DNA of 64,000 bases from Pelagibacterales bacterium SAG-MED47 (GCA_014653355.1 JACWEO010000001.1:168650-232649), one strand, 5' to 3'; shown: positions 52,011 through 64,000, numbered from the stretch's first letter. Program-made: numbers and translations. The notes: generated by a model not told the origin, from the sequence alone.

Positions 52011-53912
52011 ATGAATATAAAAAATATAATGATGTGGGCTATAATAGTTTTCCTTACTATAGGTCTATACAATATGTTTAAAAATCCCCAGACAACTCTA
52101 AAAGGGGGAAACAAAATTATATTTTCGGATTTTTTAACGTCAGTGGATAATGGCGAAGTTTTAAAAGTAGAAATTCAAGGAAACAATATAAAGGGTGTTT
52201 ACTCAAATGGAAACAGTTTTACGACGTATGCACCTAGCGATCCAAATTTGATAGAGAAACTTTCAGACAAAGGAGTGAGTATTTCGGCTTCCCCAATTGA
52301 AGAAAAGATGCCATCTTTATTTGGAGTTTTGCTTTCCTGGTTTCCAATGTTGCTACTAATTGCAGTTTGGATTTTCTTTATGAGACAGATGCAAGGTGGC
52401 AAAGGTGGGGCTATGGGCTTTGGGAGATCAAAAGCAAAAATGATGAATGAATTAAAAGGTAAAGTTACATTCAATGATGTTGCTGGAGTTGAAGAGGCAA
52501 AAGAGGAAGTTGAAGAAATTGTAGAATTTTTAAAAGACCCAAAAAAATTTAGTAGACTCGGGGGAAAAATTCCAAGAGGCGCGTTACTAGTAGGTCCGCC
52601 AGGTACAGGTAAAACATTATTAGCAAGAGCTATAGCAGGTGAAGCAGGTGTTCCATTTTTTACCATATCAGGTTCAGATTTTGTTGAGATGTTTGTTGGA
52701 GTTGGTGCTTCAAGAGTGAGAGATATGTTTGAACAAGGTAAAAAAAATTCACCTTGTATAATTTTCATTGATGAGATTGATGCAGTTGGTAGAAGTAGAG
52801 GTGCAGGTCTTGGTGGAGGTAACGATGAAAGAGAGCAAACACTTAACCAACTTTTAGTTGAGATGGATGGCTTTGATACTAATGAAGGAGTGATAATAAT
52901 TGCTGCAACTAATAGACCTGATGTTCTAGATCCAGCATTACTAAGACCTGGAAGATTTGATAGACAGGTAGTAGTTTCAAACCCAGATATTATTGGTAGA
53001 GAAAAGATTTTAAAAGTTCATGTTAAAAAAATTAAAATGGCTCCGGATGTTAATTTAAGAACAGTCGCAAGAGGTACACCTGGATTTTCAGGAGCAGATT
53101 TAGCAAATATAGTAAATGAGGCTGCTCTATTGGCCGCTAGAAAAAATAAAAGAATTGTTACTTTAAATGAATTTGAAGAAGCTAAAGATAAAGTAATGAT
53201 GGGAGCTGAAAGACGTTCAATGGTCATGACTGAAGATGAAAAAAAATTAACAGCTTACCATGAAGGTGGGCATGCTTTAGTTTCATTTAATATGCCAAGT
53301 TATGATCCAATTCACAAAGCTACAATTATTCCAAGGGGTAGAGCATTAGGTATGGTTATGAATCTACCAGAGAGGGATAAACATGGGTTTTCAATAAAAT
53401 ATTTAAAAGCTAGATTAGCAGTTTGTTTTGGTGGCAGAGTTGCGGAAGAAGTAATATTTGGAAAGGATAACATCTCTACAGGAGCTGGAGGAGGTAATGG
53501 TTCCGATATAAATCAAGCAACTCAACTAGCAAGAGCTATGGTGACAAAATATGGTATGAGTGAAGAAATGGGTCCAGTTGAGTATGGAGAAAATCAAGAA
53601 GAAGTATTTTTAGGAAGGTCTGTTACACAGACTCAATCAGTTTCTGAGGAAGTTGCTCAAAAAATAGATAAAGAAATTAGAAAGCTTGTTGATGAAGGTT
53701 ATAACAAAGCTAGAGAAATTTTAACCAACAAAATTGATGATTTACATAAAATTGCAAAAGCTCTTATAACTTATGAAACTTTAACCGGTGAAGAAATTGA
53801 AAATATTATTAATAAAAATATATATCCAGCAGATAAACAAGATTTAAAGGTTGAGGATGATAAAGGATCAGCTTTAGGCGCATTGGGCCTTAAACCAAAA
53901 ATTGTCCACTAA
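52011..53912 (+). CDS. ftsH: ATP-dependent zinc metalloprotease FtsH
   Basis: A 633-aa membrane AAA+ protease. Two N-terminal spans (about 5-22 and 103-124) flank a periplasmic domain; Walker A is G195-P-P-G-T-G-K-T202, Walker B I-I-F-I-D-E-I-D, with R-P-G-R-F-D-R for the second-region-of-homology arginines. The zinc motif is H417-E-G-G-H421, a variant of the usual HEAGH. It degrades membrane proteins and, in many bacteria, RpoH, which is encoded at 58398-59291. Acts at the inner membrane. Confidence 0.97.
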   Translation: MNIKNIMMWAIIVFLTIGLYNMFKNPQTTLKGGNKIIFSDFLTSVDNGEVLKVEIQGNNIKGVYSNGNSFTTYAPSDPNLIEKLSDKGVSISASPIEEKMPSLFGVLLSWFPMLLLIAVWIFFMRQMQGGKGGAMGFGRSKAKMMNELKGKVTFNDVAGVEEAKEEVEEIVEFLKDPKKFSRLGGKIPRGALLVGPPGTGKTLLARAIAGEAGVPFFTISGSDFVEMFVGVGASRVRDMFEQGKKNSPCIIFIDEIDAVGRSRGAGLGGGNDEREQTLNQLLVEMDGFDTNEGVIIIAATNRPDVLDPALLRPGRFDRQVVVSNPDIIGREKILKVHVKKIKMAPDVNLRTVARGTPGFSGADLANIVNEAALLAARKNKRIVTLNEFEEAKDKVMMGAERRSMVMTEDEKKLTAYHEGGHALVSFNMPSYDPIHKATIIPRGRALGMVMNLPERDKHGFSIKYLKARLAVCFGGRVAEEVIFGKDNISTGAGGGNGSDINQATQLARAMVTKYGMSEEMGPVEYGENQEEVFLGRSVTQTQSVSEEVAQKIDKEIRKLVDEGYNKAREILTNKIDDLHKIAKALITYETLTGEEIENIINKNIYPADKQDLKVEDDKGSALGALGLKPKIVH

Positions 53913-53917
53913 TCTTA

Positions 53918-54967
53918 ATGTCCAGATATTACACAAGAGCGTGTAATTTCTATTATGGAGCTAAATCTAAAAAATTAGTTAAACAAGGAAGGACTTTACC
54001 TTTAAATGGAGAGGTCACAATATCTTTTGATAAAATTGAAATAATTTCTAGAAAATCTTCAAAAAAAATATCCATAAAAAAAATTGATAAATTATCCACT
54101 ATTATAAAAAAAAAGATAAAAGCGGATATAAAAATAATTACAAAACATAAAAAAAAAATTAAATACTTAAATTTCAAAAATACTCCAAAGATTATGGGTA
54201 TATTAAATGTCACTCCTGATAGTTTTTCAGATGGAGGAAAATATTTTCAATTTAATTTGGCAAAAAAACAACTTGATTATCTTTATAAAAGTGGAGCTGA
54301 CATGGTTGATATTGGGGGTGAGTCGACTAGGCCAGGATCAAAATCCATTAGCCCTACAGTTGAGTGGACAAGAATAAAAGAACTTTTAAAAAAAATTGAT
54401 AAAAAAAAAATAATATCTCTGGATACAAGAAAATCAGAGATTATGGAAAAGGGAATAAAGTTAGGTGTTAAATTTATTAATGATGTCTCAGGATTAAATT
54501 ATGATAAAAATTCTATAAATGTAATAAGAAAATATCAGATACCTTTTGTAATACACCATTCACTTGAAACTCCTGATATTATGCAAAATAACCCAAAATA
54601 TAAAAATGTTTTACTAGATATTTATGACTTTTTTGAAAAAAAAATTAAATTCTTAAGAAGAATTGGCATAAATCACAATAATATTATTTTAGATCCTGGT
54701 ATAGGTTTTGGAAAAAATTTGAAACATAATATGACGATTATTAAAAATATATCAATTTACCATTCTCTTGGATTCCCTATATTGCTTGGAATGTCCAGAA
54801 AAAAATTTATTAAAGAATTATCCAACAATAACGATAGTACCTTTAGAATAGGAGGAACAATTAGTTCAAGTCTCTTTGCTATGATGCAGGGTATTCAAAT
54901 ATTACGAGTCCACGATGTTAATGAAGTTAATCAAGGTATAAAAGTTTTTAAAGAACTAATTAAATAA
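53918..54967 (+). CDS. folP: Dihydropteroate synthase
   Basis: A 349-aa protein. The DHPS TIM barrel starts with G-I-L-N-V-T-P-D-S-F-S-D-G-G near residue 93; D-I-G-G-E-S-T-R-P-G, I-N-D-V-S-G, D-P-G-I-G-F-G-K and R-V-H-D-V complete it. An N-terminal extension of about 85 residues (Lys-rich) precedes the catalytic domain; similar extensions occur in alphaproteobacterial homologues. It condenses p-aminobenzoate with DHPPP. It starts 5 nt after ftsH and is 2 nt before glmM. Confidence 0.95.
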   Translation: MSRYYTRACNFYYGAKSKKLVKQGRTLPLNGEVTISFDKIEIISRKSSKKISIKKIDKLSTIIKKKIKADIKIITKHKKKIKYLNFKNTPKIMGILNVTPDSFSDGGKYFQFNLAKKQLDYLYKSGADMVDIGGESTRPGSKSISPTVEWTRIKELLKKIDKKKIISLDTRKSEIMEKGIKLGVKFINDVSGLNYDKNSINVIRKYQIPFVIHHSLETPDIMQNNPKYKNVLLDIYDFFEKKIKFLRRIGINHNNIILDPGIGFGKNLKHNMTIIKNISIYHSLGFPILLGMSRKKFIKELSNNNDSTFRIGGTISSSLFAMMQGIQILRVHDVNEVNQGIKVFKELIK

Positions 54968-54969
54968 AG

Positions 54970-56295
54970 ATGAAATATTTTGGAACTGATGGGATAAGAG
55001 GTCAAGTCAACAGCAAAAATATCAATGGTGATATGTTTTTTAGGTTTGGTCTAGCTACAGGTAAATATTTTACGAACTTAAAAAAAAAAAAGCAGACTGC
55101 TATAATTGCCAAGGATACTAGACTTTCTGGCTATGCTTTAGAGCCTGCCTTGGTCTCTGGCTTAGCGTCTTCTGGTATGCATGTATATACATTGGGTCCT
55201 CTACCTACTAACGGTCTGGCCATGTTAACTAAATCAATGAATGCCAATTTAGGTATTATGATTACCGCATCACATAATTTATTTTATGATAATGGTTTGA
55301 AATTATTTGGCCCTAATGGACTGAAACTATCTGATAAAATCCAAAAAAAAATTGAAGATTTAATTGATAGCAGAGTTTCAAATCATTTATCAAAACCTTA
55401 TCTTCTTGGAAGAGTCAAAAGATTAGAAACTGGTACTGATGACTATATTAAAATTTTAAAAAAAAAAATTCCTAACAACTTTAAACTAAAAAATATGAAA
55501 ATAGTTTTAGATTGTGCAAATGGTGCTGGTTATAAATCTGCGCCAAAAATGATAAAATCTTTTGGAGCCAAAGTAATAGTGATAGGAAATAAACCTGATG
55601 GTTTCAATATTAATAAAAATTGTGGTTCAACCTTCCCGAATAATCTTCAAAGATCTGTCAAGAAACATAAAGCAAATTTAGGGATTTCACTTGATGGTGA
55701 TGCTGACAGGATAATAATGTGTGACGAAAAAGGCTCAATTATTGATGGGGACCAAATCATTGCTGCTTTAGCCTTACAGTGGAAAAAGAAAAGAATTCTT
55801 CGAGGTGGGGTTGTTGGAACTTTGATGTCAAATTATGGGTTAGAAAACTTTTTTAAAAAAAACAAAATAAAGTTTATTCGGGCTAAAGTTGGCGATAGAT
55901 ATGTGAAAGAAATCATGCAAAAGAAAAAATTTAATTTAGGTGGAGAACAATCTGGGCATATAATTCTTGGAAAATTTGCAACGACTGGTGATGGTCTATT
56001 AGTTGCCTTAGAAGTTATTCAAGCTTTGAATAAAAAGATAAGAGCAAGTAGTTTCTTTAATGTATTTGAAAAAATACCTCAAATATTAAAAAATGTTAAA
56101 ATTAGAGATAAAGATATACTTAAAAAAAGATCAGTTAAAAATTCAATTAAAATTGCTAATGAATTAATCAAAAGTCAAGGAAGAATACTCGTCAGAAAAT
56201 CTGGAACTGAACCAAAAATAAGAATAATGGGTGAAAGTAAAAATAAAGTTTTGTTGGCTAAATGTATAAAAATAATTTCAAGAACAATCAAATAA
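54970..56295 (+). CDS. glmM: Phosphoglucosamine mutase
   Basis: A 441-aa alpha-D-phosphohexomutase. The phosphoserine loop is T-A-S101-H-N, with Y-F-G-T-D-G-I-R-G at the N-terminus, the metal loop D-G-D-A-D-R and a substrate motif G-G-E-Q-S-G-H. C-terminal V-R-K-S-G-T-E-P-K-I-R is the phosphate site. It makes glucosamine-1-phosphate for UDP-GlcNAc, feeding peptidoglycan and the glycan island. The folP-glmM link is common in bacteria. Confidence 0.97.
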   Translation: MKYFGTDGIRGQVNSKNINGDMFFRFGLATGKYFTNLKKKKQTAIIAKDTRLSGYALEPALVSGLASSGMHVYTLGPLPTNGLAMLTKSMNANLGIMITASHNLFYDNGLKLFGPNGLKLSDKIQKKIEDLIDSRVSNHLSKPYLLGRVKRLETGTDDYIKILKKKIPNNFKLKNMKIVLDCANGAGYKSAPKMIKSFGAKVIVIGNKPDGFNINKNCGSTFPNNLQRSVKKHKANLGISLDGDADRIIMCDEKGSIIDGDQIIAALALQWKKKRILRGGVVGTLMSNYGLENFFKKNKIKFIRAKVGDRYVKEIMQKKKFNLGGEQSGHIILGKFATTGDGLLVALEVIQALNKKIRASSFFNVFEKIPQILKNVKIRDKDILKKRSVKNSIKIANELIKSQGRILVRKSGTEPKIRIMGESKNKVLLAKCIKIISRTIK

Positions 56296-56296
56296 A

Positions 56297-59291
<2,995 letters not shown>

Positions 59292-59331
59292 TACTCAGCT
59301 TATCTAATTAATTTTTACTTTTTTCAATAAT

Positions 59332-60312
59332 TTATTTATCAGTATTTCTCAGCATTTTTAAAATTATTTCAAGTTCTTTGGGTAAAATTGAGTTAAAAAT
59401 CATCTCTTTATTTTTTTTTGGATGAACAAAACCAATAGTTCTAGCGTGCAAAAATTGTCTTTTTAAATTAGATAAATTATATTCTAAAGACTTATTAATG
59501 TTCTTTATTTTCTTAAATTTTTTTTTATATTTATCATCACCAACAATACTGTTACCTAAATAGTTCATATGGACTCTTATTTGATGAGTTCTTCCAGTTT
59601 CTAATTTACACTCTACTAAGCTTAAAGTTGGACTATTCTTATTTTCAAAGATTTCTAAAGTTCTATAATTTGTAATAGCAGATTTACCTTTTGTATTACT
59701 CACTTCCATTAATTGCCGATTTTTTGAACTTCTTGTAATCAAAGTTTCTATCTTACCTTTTGATGGTTTAATTTTTCCCCATATAAGTAATTGATATATT
59801 CTTACAATTGAGTGTTTATTAAATTGGTTTGATAAACTTTGATGTGCATAATCATTTTTTGCTATTACAACTAATCCAGAAGTATTTTTGTCAATTCTAT
59901 GAACTATTCCTGGCCTTAGTTCTCCCCCAATTTGTGATAACGAGTTCTCATTATAATTTATCAATGCATTAACAATTGTGTTATCTAAGTTTCCAGCACC
60001 AGGGTGCATTACAATACCTGCTGGTTTGTTTAAAACAATTAGATCTGAATCTTCATAAATTATATCTAACTTAAATTTATAAGGTTTTAAGGAAGCCTCT
60101 CTAGGTTCTGGAATAGATAAACATATAAAATCTTTAACAGAAACTTTTTTTGATGGTTCTGTTATAATTCTATTATTAATTTTCAACTTTTTTTCTAAAA
60201 TCAAGTTTTTGATTTTAGTTCTACTTAAATTTATATTCATTTTATTGATAAAAACATCTATACGAAGGTTCTTTTCAATATCTGTAACAATCAAATTTAT
60301 TTTTTTTTCCAT
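59332..60312 (-). CDS. rluD: 23S rRNA pseudouridine synthase (RluD/RluA family)
   Basis: A 326-aa protein with an N-terminal S4 domain (L-R-I-D-V-F, S-R-T-K-I-K-N-L-I, about 12-75) and a RluA catalytic domain. H-R-I-D-K-N-T-S-G-L-V-V-I-A-K-N holds the catalytic Asp, N-K-P-A-G-I-V-M-H-P and G-R-T-H-Q-I-R-V-H complete the signature. It probably modifies helix 69 of 23S rRNA. rluD-rpoH adjacency is common in alphaproteobacteria. It lies 23 nt from the divergent tRNA-Arg. Confidence 0.93.
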   Translation of the reverse strand: MEKKINLIVTDIEKNLRIDVFINKMNINLSRTKIKNLILEKKLKINNRIITEPSKKVSVKDFICLSIPEPREASLKPYKFKLDIIYEDSDLIVLNKPAGIVMHPGAGNLDNTIVNALINYNENSLSQIGGELRPGIVHRIDKNTSGLVVIAKNDYAHQSLSNQFNKHSIVRIYQLLIWGKIKPSKGKIETLITRSSKNRQLMEVSNTKGKSAITNYRTLEIFENKNSPTLSLVECKLETGRTHQIRVHMNYLGNSIVGDDKYKKKFKKIKNINKSLEYNLSNLKRQFLHARTIGFVHPKKNKEMIFNSILPKELEIILKMLRNTDK

Positions 60313-60335
60313 AAAATGTTATATTAATATCATAA

Positions 60336-60412
60336 GCGCTTGTAGCTCAACTGGATAGAGCGCCTGACTTCGGATCAGGAGGTTCTGGGTTCGACTCCTA
60401 GCAGGCGCGCCA
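60336..60412 (+). tRNA. tRNA-Arg (TCG anticodon), CCA encoded
   Basis: The 77-nt gene starts GCGCTTG and ends CAGGCGC-G-CCA; the acceptor pairs with one T-G wobble. The anticodon loop CTTCGGA gives UCG (decodes CGA and probably CGN). The stem CCTGA/TCAGG and the T arm with GGTTCGACTCC are intact. It lies in the gap between rluD (reverse) and the heme-oxygenase-like gene. Confidence 0.95.
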
Positions 60413-60423
60413 ATTATGACGTA

Positions 60424-60451
60424 TTGACAAAATTAATATAAATTATATATA
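60424..60451 (+). promoter_or_regulatory. Candidate sigma-70 promoter for the HO-like gene
   Basis: A perfect TTGACA at 60424-60429 is followed after 16 nt by TATATA at 60446-60451. It lies in the 83-nt gap between tRNA-Arg and the gene at 60496, leaving a leader of about 35-38 nt that contains a weak GGAAG ribosome site at 60476-60480. This is the best -35 match I saw in the window. Confidence 0.55.
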
Positions 60452-60495
60452 TCCTCAAATAAACTTAATTAATGCGGAAGAAAGTATAATTAAAT

Positions 60496-61209
60496 ATGAG
60501 TAACATAATCAGTTTAATACAAAGTAAATTCCCGAAAATAGATGAAATGCCATTTCTTTCTGCAATACAACAAGGCAAATTTGGAAGAAAAGAAATCTTA
60601 AACTCTGAAGTTGTAGAGTTATATAGGGCTTTATACACTAGAGAAAAAATTCAAAACATTTACAAAGATAAATTAAAAGAGGCCGCGGATAAAAATATTG
60701 TTTCAAAAGACGAACTTGGGTTAATGACCGAGGTTATTGATGATGAGGGAGAAACTGAAGATCATATTGATCATCTAGATATGAGGTTTAAACTCTTCAA
60801 TGGTACTGAAGTTAAAAGAGGATACTTTCCAAAGTTTAATGACGAACTTCAAAAGATTAATGATGAATGGATGTCAATATGTCAAGAGTCAGACTTATTT
60901 ACTTTAATGTCTTGCACTGCGGCTATAGAGGGATGGTATCCAGATATATCGACATTTTTTGAAAAAGAGTATTCAAAAAGAGGCTTTAATAAAGATGAAT
61001 TAGAAATTTTTATCGCTCATCAAGATGCAGATGTTCATCATTCAGAGTCACAGAATAATATCTTGTTAAAGAATATTGATAAAATTGACATTGATGTTGT
61101 TGATAAAATGGTCACTAGAACATTTAATACTTCGAAAGCTTATGATAAAATGAAACTAGAATTTGCAGAACAAGAAAATTCAGTTGAAAGTTATTTCGAA
61201 AAAAGATAA
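60496..61209 (+). CDS. Heme-oxygenase-like diiron oxidase (HDO) family protein, CADD/PqqC-like
   Basis: A 237-aa all-helical protein. Candidate diiron ligands follow the HDO order: E86 and H93 (spacing 7), E145, then H175-x3-D179-x2-H182. This pattern matches CADD-type enzymes, one of which makes p-aminobenzoate from tyrosine in Chlamydia, and other HDOs that cleave amino or fatty acids. It has its own promoter candidate and no operon partner; the ABC genes converge on it. Substrate unknown; a folate (pABA) link is only a hypothesis. TenA/PqqC-like metal-free members are an alternative. Confidence 0.7.
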   Translation: MSNIISLIQSKFPKIDEMPFLSAIQQGKFGRKEILNSEVVELYRALYTREKIQNIYKDKLKEAADKNIVSKDELGLMTEVIDDEGETEDHIDHLDMRFKLFNGTEVKRGYFPKFNDELQKINDEWMSICQESDLFTLMSCTAAIEGWYPDISTFFEKEYSKRGFNKDELEIFIAHQDADVHHSESQNNILLKNIDKIDIDVVDKMVTRTFNTSKAYDKMKLEFAEQENSVESYFEKR

Positions 61210-61218
61210 TTTTTTTTA

Positions 61219-62010
61219 TCATTCTCCCATATTTATCAAAGTTCCTTTAATCCGAGCTTTAAGAAATGAGAAGTAAAATAAAGATACTCCTAACGAAAGA
61301 TAAAAAATATTTAATAAATAGGCTTTTTTTAAGTTTTCAAAATTTACAAATCCATTTAAAAGAATATTTCTTGTTTCATCAAAAATATAAACCAATGGCA
61401 ACCCCTTAGCGATTAATTGGAAAAAATTAGGAAGTATTTCTATTGGATAGTATATGCAGCCCAATGGAGCTAATAAAAATAGAGAAGACCACGCAATATT
61501 CTCAAAAGATGGACCAAATCTAATTAGACCAGCACTAACAAATAAACCTAAGGTAATTCCAAACAAATACAAACTTAAGAACAATAAAAGTAAGGGAAAG
61601 CCCAATTTTAAAATTGAAACTCCAAATAAGGGAGATGTCAAAATTATCGCAGGCACTAATCCAATTAAAGTTCTGATTAAAGCTGTAAATATTAATGCTA
61701 TAACTATTTCTTTCAACTTAAGAGGAGCTATAAATAGATTGGTAAAATTTCTACTCCAAATTTCTTCTAAAAAAAGCATATTGAAACTAATACTTGACCT
61801 AAATAGAATATCATAAAGTATTGCACATGTAAGAATCACTCCCAGGGTATCATTGTAATAATTACTATAAGTTGAGAAAAATTTTGAAATAAAACCCCAA
61901 AGAATTATTTGTATCGTTGGCCAATATATAAGATCTAATATTCTTGGAAAAGAGCTCTTAATAAGATAAAAGTGTCTTAAAAAAAGACCGTACATTTTAT
62001 TAAAGTTCAT
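61219..62010 (-). CDS. ABC-2 type transporter permease
   Basis: A 263-aa membrane protein with six hydrophobic segments (about 30-50, 58-80, 105-135, 140-165, 170-190, 230-250). The R-N-F-T-N-L-F-I-A-P-L loop and the L-F-L-L-A-P-L-G-C-I-Y-Y-P segment match the ABC-2 permease (NodJ-like) family. It overlaps the ATPase gene by 11 nt and forms an exporter with it. Cargo is unknown; drug or glycolipid export are family options. Confidence 0.87.
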   Translation of the reverse strand: MNFNKMYGLFLRHFYLIKSSFPRILDLIYWPTIQIILWGFISKFFSTYSNYYNDTLGVILTCAILYDILFRSSISFNMLFLEEIWSRNFTNLFIAPLKLKEIVIALIFTALIRTLIGLVPAIILTSPLFGVSILKLGFPLLLLFLSLYLFGITLGLFVSAGLIRFGPSFENIAWSSLFLLAPLGCIYYPIEILPNFFQLIAKGLPLVYIFDETRNILLNGFVNFENLKKAYLLNIFYLSLGVSLFYFSFLKARIKGTLINMGE

Positions 62011-62737
62011 ATTTTTTCCTTGAAAGTTTTAAAAAAACTTCTTCCATGTTTTTTCTTCCGTGTTTTTTAATTAATTTTGAGGGACTGCCCTGATCAATCA
62101 CAACTCCTTTATTCATCATAAGTACAGAGGAACATAATCTTTCTACCTCAGTCATATTATGTGAAGCAAGTAAAATTGAAGCTTGTTTTTCTTCTTGATA
62201 ATCCTCTAAAAATTTTCTTACAAAATCACCAGTTTCTGGATCAAGAGATGCTGTTGGTTCATCAAGTAGCAATAGAGAAGGATCATTAATAATTGATTTT
62301 GCAAGACTTACTCTATTTTTTTGACCAGAAGAAAGTTCACCAGTAATCTTATTTATTATTTCATGAAGTCTAAGTTTTTCGGAGAGATATTCAATCTTAG
62401 ACTTTAGGTTTTTTACATCATAAAGTCGTCCATATACTTCAAGGTTTTGTTTTACTGTTAGTTTTTTTGGCAATTCAATATAAGGAGAAATAAAATTAAG
62501 ATTATTTAATGACTCTACTCTTTTATTTTCTATCTCTGATCCATTTATTAAGACTTTACCACTTGAGGGTTTAAGCAATCCTAAAATCATACCTATAGTT
62601 GTGGTTTTTCCACATCCATTAGGACCAAGAATTCCAACTATTTCGTTTTTATTTATTTTAAAAGAAATGTTTCGTACTGCATTACTACTACTATCATAAT
62701 TTTTCGATAAACAGATCACTTCAAGTGGGGATAGCAT
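62000..62737 (-). CDS. ABC transporter ATP-binding protein
   Basis: A 245-aa ATPase. Walker A is G-P-N-G-C-G-K-T-T, the signature loop L-S-S-G-Q-K-N-R, Walker B L-L-L-L-D-E-P-T, and the switch His is in L-A-S-H-N. It pairs with the ABC-2 permease downstream. Its start overlaps the stop of the Sua5-type gene by 1 nt, so the three genes form one reverse operon. Confidence 0.92.
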   Translation of the reverse strand: MLSPLEVICLSKNYDSSSNAVRNISFKINKNEIVGILGPNGCGKTTTIGMILGLLKPSSGKVLINGSEIENKRVESLNNLNFISPYIELPKKLTVKQNLEVYGRLYDVKNLKSKIEYLSEKLRLHEIINKITGELSSGQKNRVSLAKSIINDPSLLLLDEPTASLDPETGDFVRKFLEDYQEEKQASILLASHNMTEVERLCSSVLMMNKGVVIDQGSPSKLIKKHGRKNMEEVFLKLSRKKYEL

Positions 62738-63669
62738 TAAAATTTTGAAGCTCTCATTAATCTATCATTTATGGTTTTGCCAAGTCCTTTATTAGGAATT
62801 TTACCAACAGCTATTGATTTATAATTTTTTTTTTTTATTTTTCTAAGAGTGCTATATAGATTTTTTGCAGCTTCATTTAAATTACCGTTTTTAGATAAAA
62901 AGAAACAATTAGGTTTATCTTTTCCTTCTCTTTTGATTGAAATGTAAGCTTCTTCTTTTTTCATTTTTTTTATATTTAGTCTTACTGGTATTCCAGGAGA
63001 ATAATGGATCTTAAATTGGCCAGGAGATAAAATATTTGAGTTTGTATTACTTATCTTAATTTTTTTATTTAATACTTTTTGAATTTCAGAAATTTTCAAC
63101 CCCCCCAGTCTAAGTATTGAGGGTTTATCTCTTAAATCAATTATTGTTGACTCAAGTCCAATAGTTGACCTTCCTCCTTCCAGTACATATTTAATTTTTT
63201 TTCCAAAATCTTCCTTCACATCACTAGAACTAACTGAACTTACTCTAGATGACAAGTTAGCACTAGGTGCAGCCAAAGGAAAATTAAGTTTTTTTAATAA
63301 ACATCTTGCTACAGGGTGTTTTGGAAATCTAACAGCTAAAGTATTTAGTTTGTTAGTTGCAATTTTTGAGATTTTTGAGCCCTTTTTTAAGTCCAAAATA
63401 AATGTAATTGGTCCGGGGCAAAATTTTTTATATAGCTTAAGAAAACTTCTATTATAACTACAATCCTGTTTAAGATTTTTTTTATTATAATAATGAACTA
63501 TCAGAGGATTATTTTTTGGTCTTTTTTTAAGTTTAAAAATTTTTTTACAAGCACTATTTGAATAAGCGTTTCCGGCTAAACCATAAACAGTTTCTGTAGG
63601 TATAGCTACACATTCTCCTATATTCAGAAGTTTTTCTGATTTTTTGATATTTGTAAGATTAATTTTCAT
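62737..63669 (-). CDS. L-threonylcarbamoyladenylate synthase (Sua5/TsaC family)
   Basis: A 310-aa YrdC/Sua5 protein. N-terminal I-P-T-E-T-V-Y-G-L-A-G-N-A, K-K-R-P-K-N-N-P-L-I-V-H, P-G-P-I-T and A-V-R-F-P-K-H-P are YrdC-domain motifs; A-A-P-S-A-N-L-S-S-R-V-S closes it. The C-terminal ~100 residues with S-P-G-Q-F-K-I-H-Y-S-P are the Sua5 extension. It makes threonylcarbamoyl-AMP for t6A37 of tRNAs. It starts 19 nt from the divergent xseB. Confidence 0.93.
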   Translation of the reverse strand: MKINLTNIKKSEKLLNIGECVAIPTETVYGLAGNAYSNSACKKIFKLKKRPKNNPLIVHYYNKKNLKQDCSYNRSFLKLYKKFCPGPITFILDLKKGSKISKIATNKLNTLAVRFPKHPVARCLLKKLNFPLAAPSANLSSRVSSVSSSDVKEDFGKKIKYVLEGGRSTIGLESTIIDLRDKPSILRLGGLKISEIQKVLNKKIKISNTNSNILSPGQFKIHYSPGIPVRLNIKKMKKEEAYISIKREGKDKPNCFFLSKNGNLNEAAKNLYSTLRKIKKKNYKSIAVGKIPNKGLGKTINDRLMRASKF

Positions 63670-63688
63670 GTAATATCTGAAGTATTAT

Positions 63689-63943
63689 ATGAAAGATAAA
63701 AAATTACCAAATGATTATAATTCTTTATCTCTAGAGGAATTGACAAAAGAGGCTAATAGAATGATTGAGGATCTAGAAAGTCAAAAAAATTTAGAAAATT
63801 CCATAGAAAATTATCAAAATTTATTAAAACTTAATAATATTATTGAAAAGAAATTTCAAAAAGATAATAAAATTTTGAATGAGAAAACAAAAGAAAAAAT
63901 TTTAGAAATTACCAATAAAACTAATGCAAAAAAAATTAAATAA
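63689..63943 (+). CDS. xseB: Exodeoxyribonuclease VII small subunit
   Basis: An 84-aa acidic helical protein. S-L-E-E-L-T-K-E-A-N-R-M-I-E-D-L-E and L-E-N-S-I-E-N-Y are the XseB pattern (usual E-L-E-x-I-V-x-x-L-E and L-x-x-x-x-x-x-Y-x-x-G). It forms the helical bundle with XseA in the ssDNA exonuclease. It overlaps the next gene by 20 nt, as in many xseB-ispA pairs. Confidence 0.87.
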   Translation: MKDKKLPNDYNSLSLEELTKEANRMIEDLESQKNLENSIENYQNLLKLNNIIEKKFQKDNKILNEKTKEKILEITNKTNAKKIK

Positions 63944-64000
63944 AATAGCCAAAGATACAAATCAATTTTTAAAAAATTTTATTAAAAAACAAAAAAAATC
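63924..64000 (+). CDS. ispA: Start of a probable polyprenyl synthetase (IspA-like), cut by the window end
   Basis: An ATG at 63924, inside the 3' end of xseB, opens a frame that continues to the last base: M-Q-K-K-L-N-K-I-A-K-D-T-N-Q-F-L-K-N and on. The A-K-x-x-N-x-F-L-K pattern followed by a Lys-rich stretch fits the N-terminus of farnesyl/geranylgeranyl diphosphate synthases, and xseB-ispA is a common gene order. Only about 25 residues are visible, with no catalytic motif, so the call rests mainly on context. Confidence 0.5.
   Translation, partial: MQKKLNKIAKDTNQFLKNFIKKQKK

Noticed and set aside
52199..52768. 189-aa reverse-strand open frame
   Set aside because: It lies wholly inside ftsH, has no recognisable motif, and is a shadow of a strongly conserved gene.

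Overview
This 64-kb window is very AT-rich chromosomal DNA with short intergenic gaps, many overlapping stop/start codons and lysine- and asparagine-rich proteins. Gene content and order point to a SAR11-type alphaproteobacterium (Candidatus Pelagibacter or a close relative): a 5S rRNA gene standing alone beside a surface-polysaccharide island, a three-gene transhydrogenase, a class I aldolase glycolytic/gluconeogenic operon, TrcR, and a tol-pal-cpoB-tilS-ftsH-folP-glmM-purA run. In published Pelagibacter genomes the 5S gene is separated from 16S-23S by hypervariable region 2 (HVR2). The first 30 kb fits the 5S-proximal part of that region; this assignment is inference from context.

Region A (1-30183), surface glycan island. 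From the left edge it holds a truncated CMP-sugar synthetase and a NeuD-like acetyltransferase (nonulosonate type), two GT-B-like proteins of unknown specificity, a 2OG-Fe(II) oxygenase and a radical SAM/SPASM protein. Next is a CDP-hexose block (rfbG, rfbF, a 4-ketosugar reductase-like SDR, GT2, a DegT-type aminotransferase, a GNAT/FemAB-like protein, a polysaccharide deacetylase, GT4). A reverse-strand group follows (WcaF-like acetyltransferase, a glycosyltransferase, a GT2-WecG fusion), then gmd and fcl for GDP-L-fucose. A reverse-strand assembly block encodes a WecA/MraY-like initiating transferase, two O-antigen polymerase/ligase-type membrane proteins, a Wzx flippase and a WavE-like protein. 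Together these could start, extend, flip and polymerise or ligate a lipid-linked glycan.

Within region A, 24729-29032 is a distinctive forward cassette: a minimal GDPD-like protein, a sugar nucleotidyltransferase, a RuBisCO-like protein (form IV type), a GDP-mannose-3,5-epimerase-like SDR and a possible glycosyltransferase. A RuBisCO-superfamily enolase embedded in a sugar-nucleotide operon is the most unusual feature of the window.

Region B (30328-34692), boundary. 5S rRNA is followed almost without a gap by a sugar epimerase, then rpmJ, a 36-aa COX-IV-like membrane peptide, pntAA-pntAB-pntB, and on the reverse strand rpsU with initiator tRNA-fMet just downstream.

Region C (34755-64000), core genome. 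The reverse operon tkt-gap-pgk-fba-thiE-efp-suhB-rpmE-trcR covers central carbon metabolism and translation. The forward run has a coiled-coil protein, zapA, 5-FTHF cyclo-ligase, ymdB-like phosphoesterase, yebC, a RuvC-like nuclease, tolQRAB-pal-cpoB, tilS, ftsH, folP, glmM, thiD and purA. Then come rpoH and rluD (reverse), tRNA-Arg(UCG), a heme-oxygenase-like diiron protein, an ABC-2 exporter, Sua5/TsaC, xseB and the start of a probable ispA. I saw no IS elements, prophage or CRISPR array.
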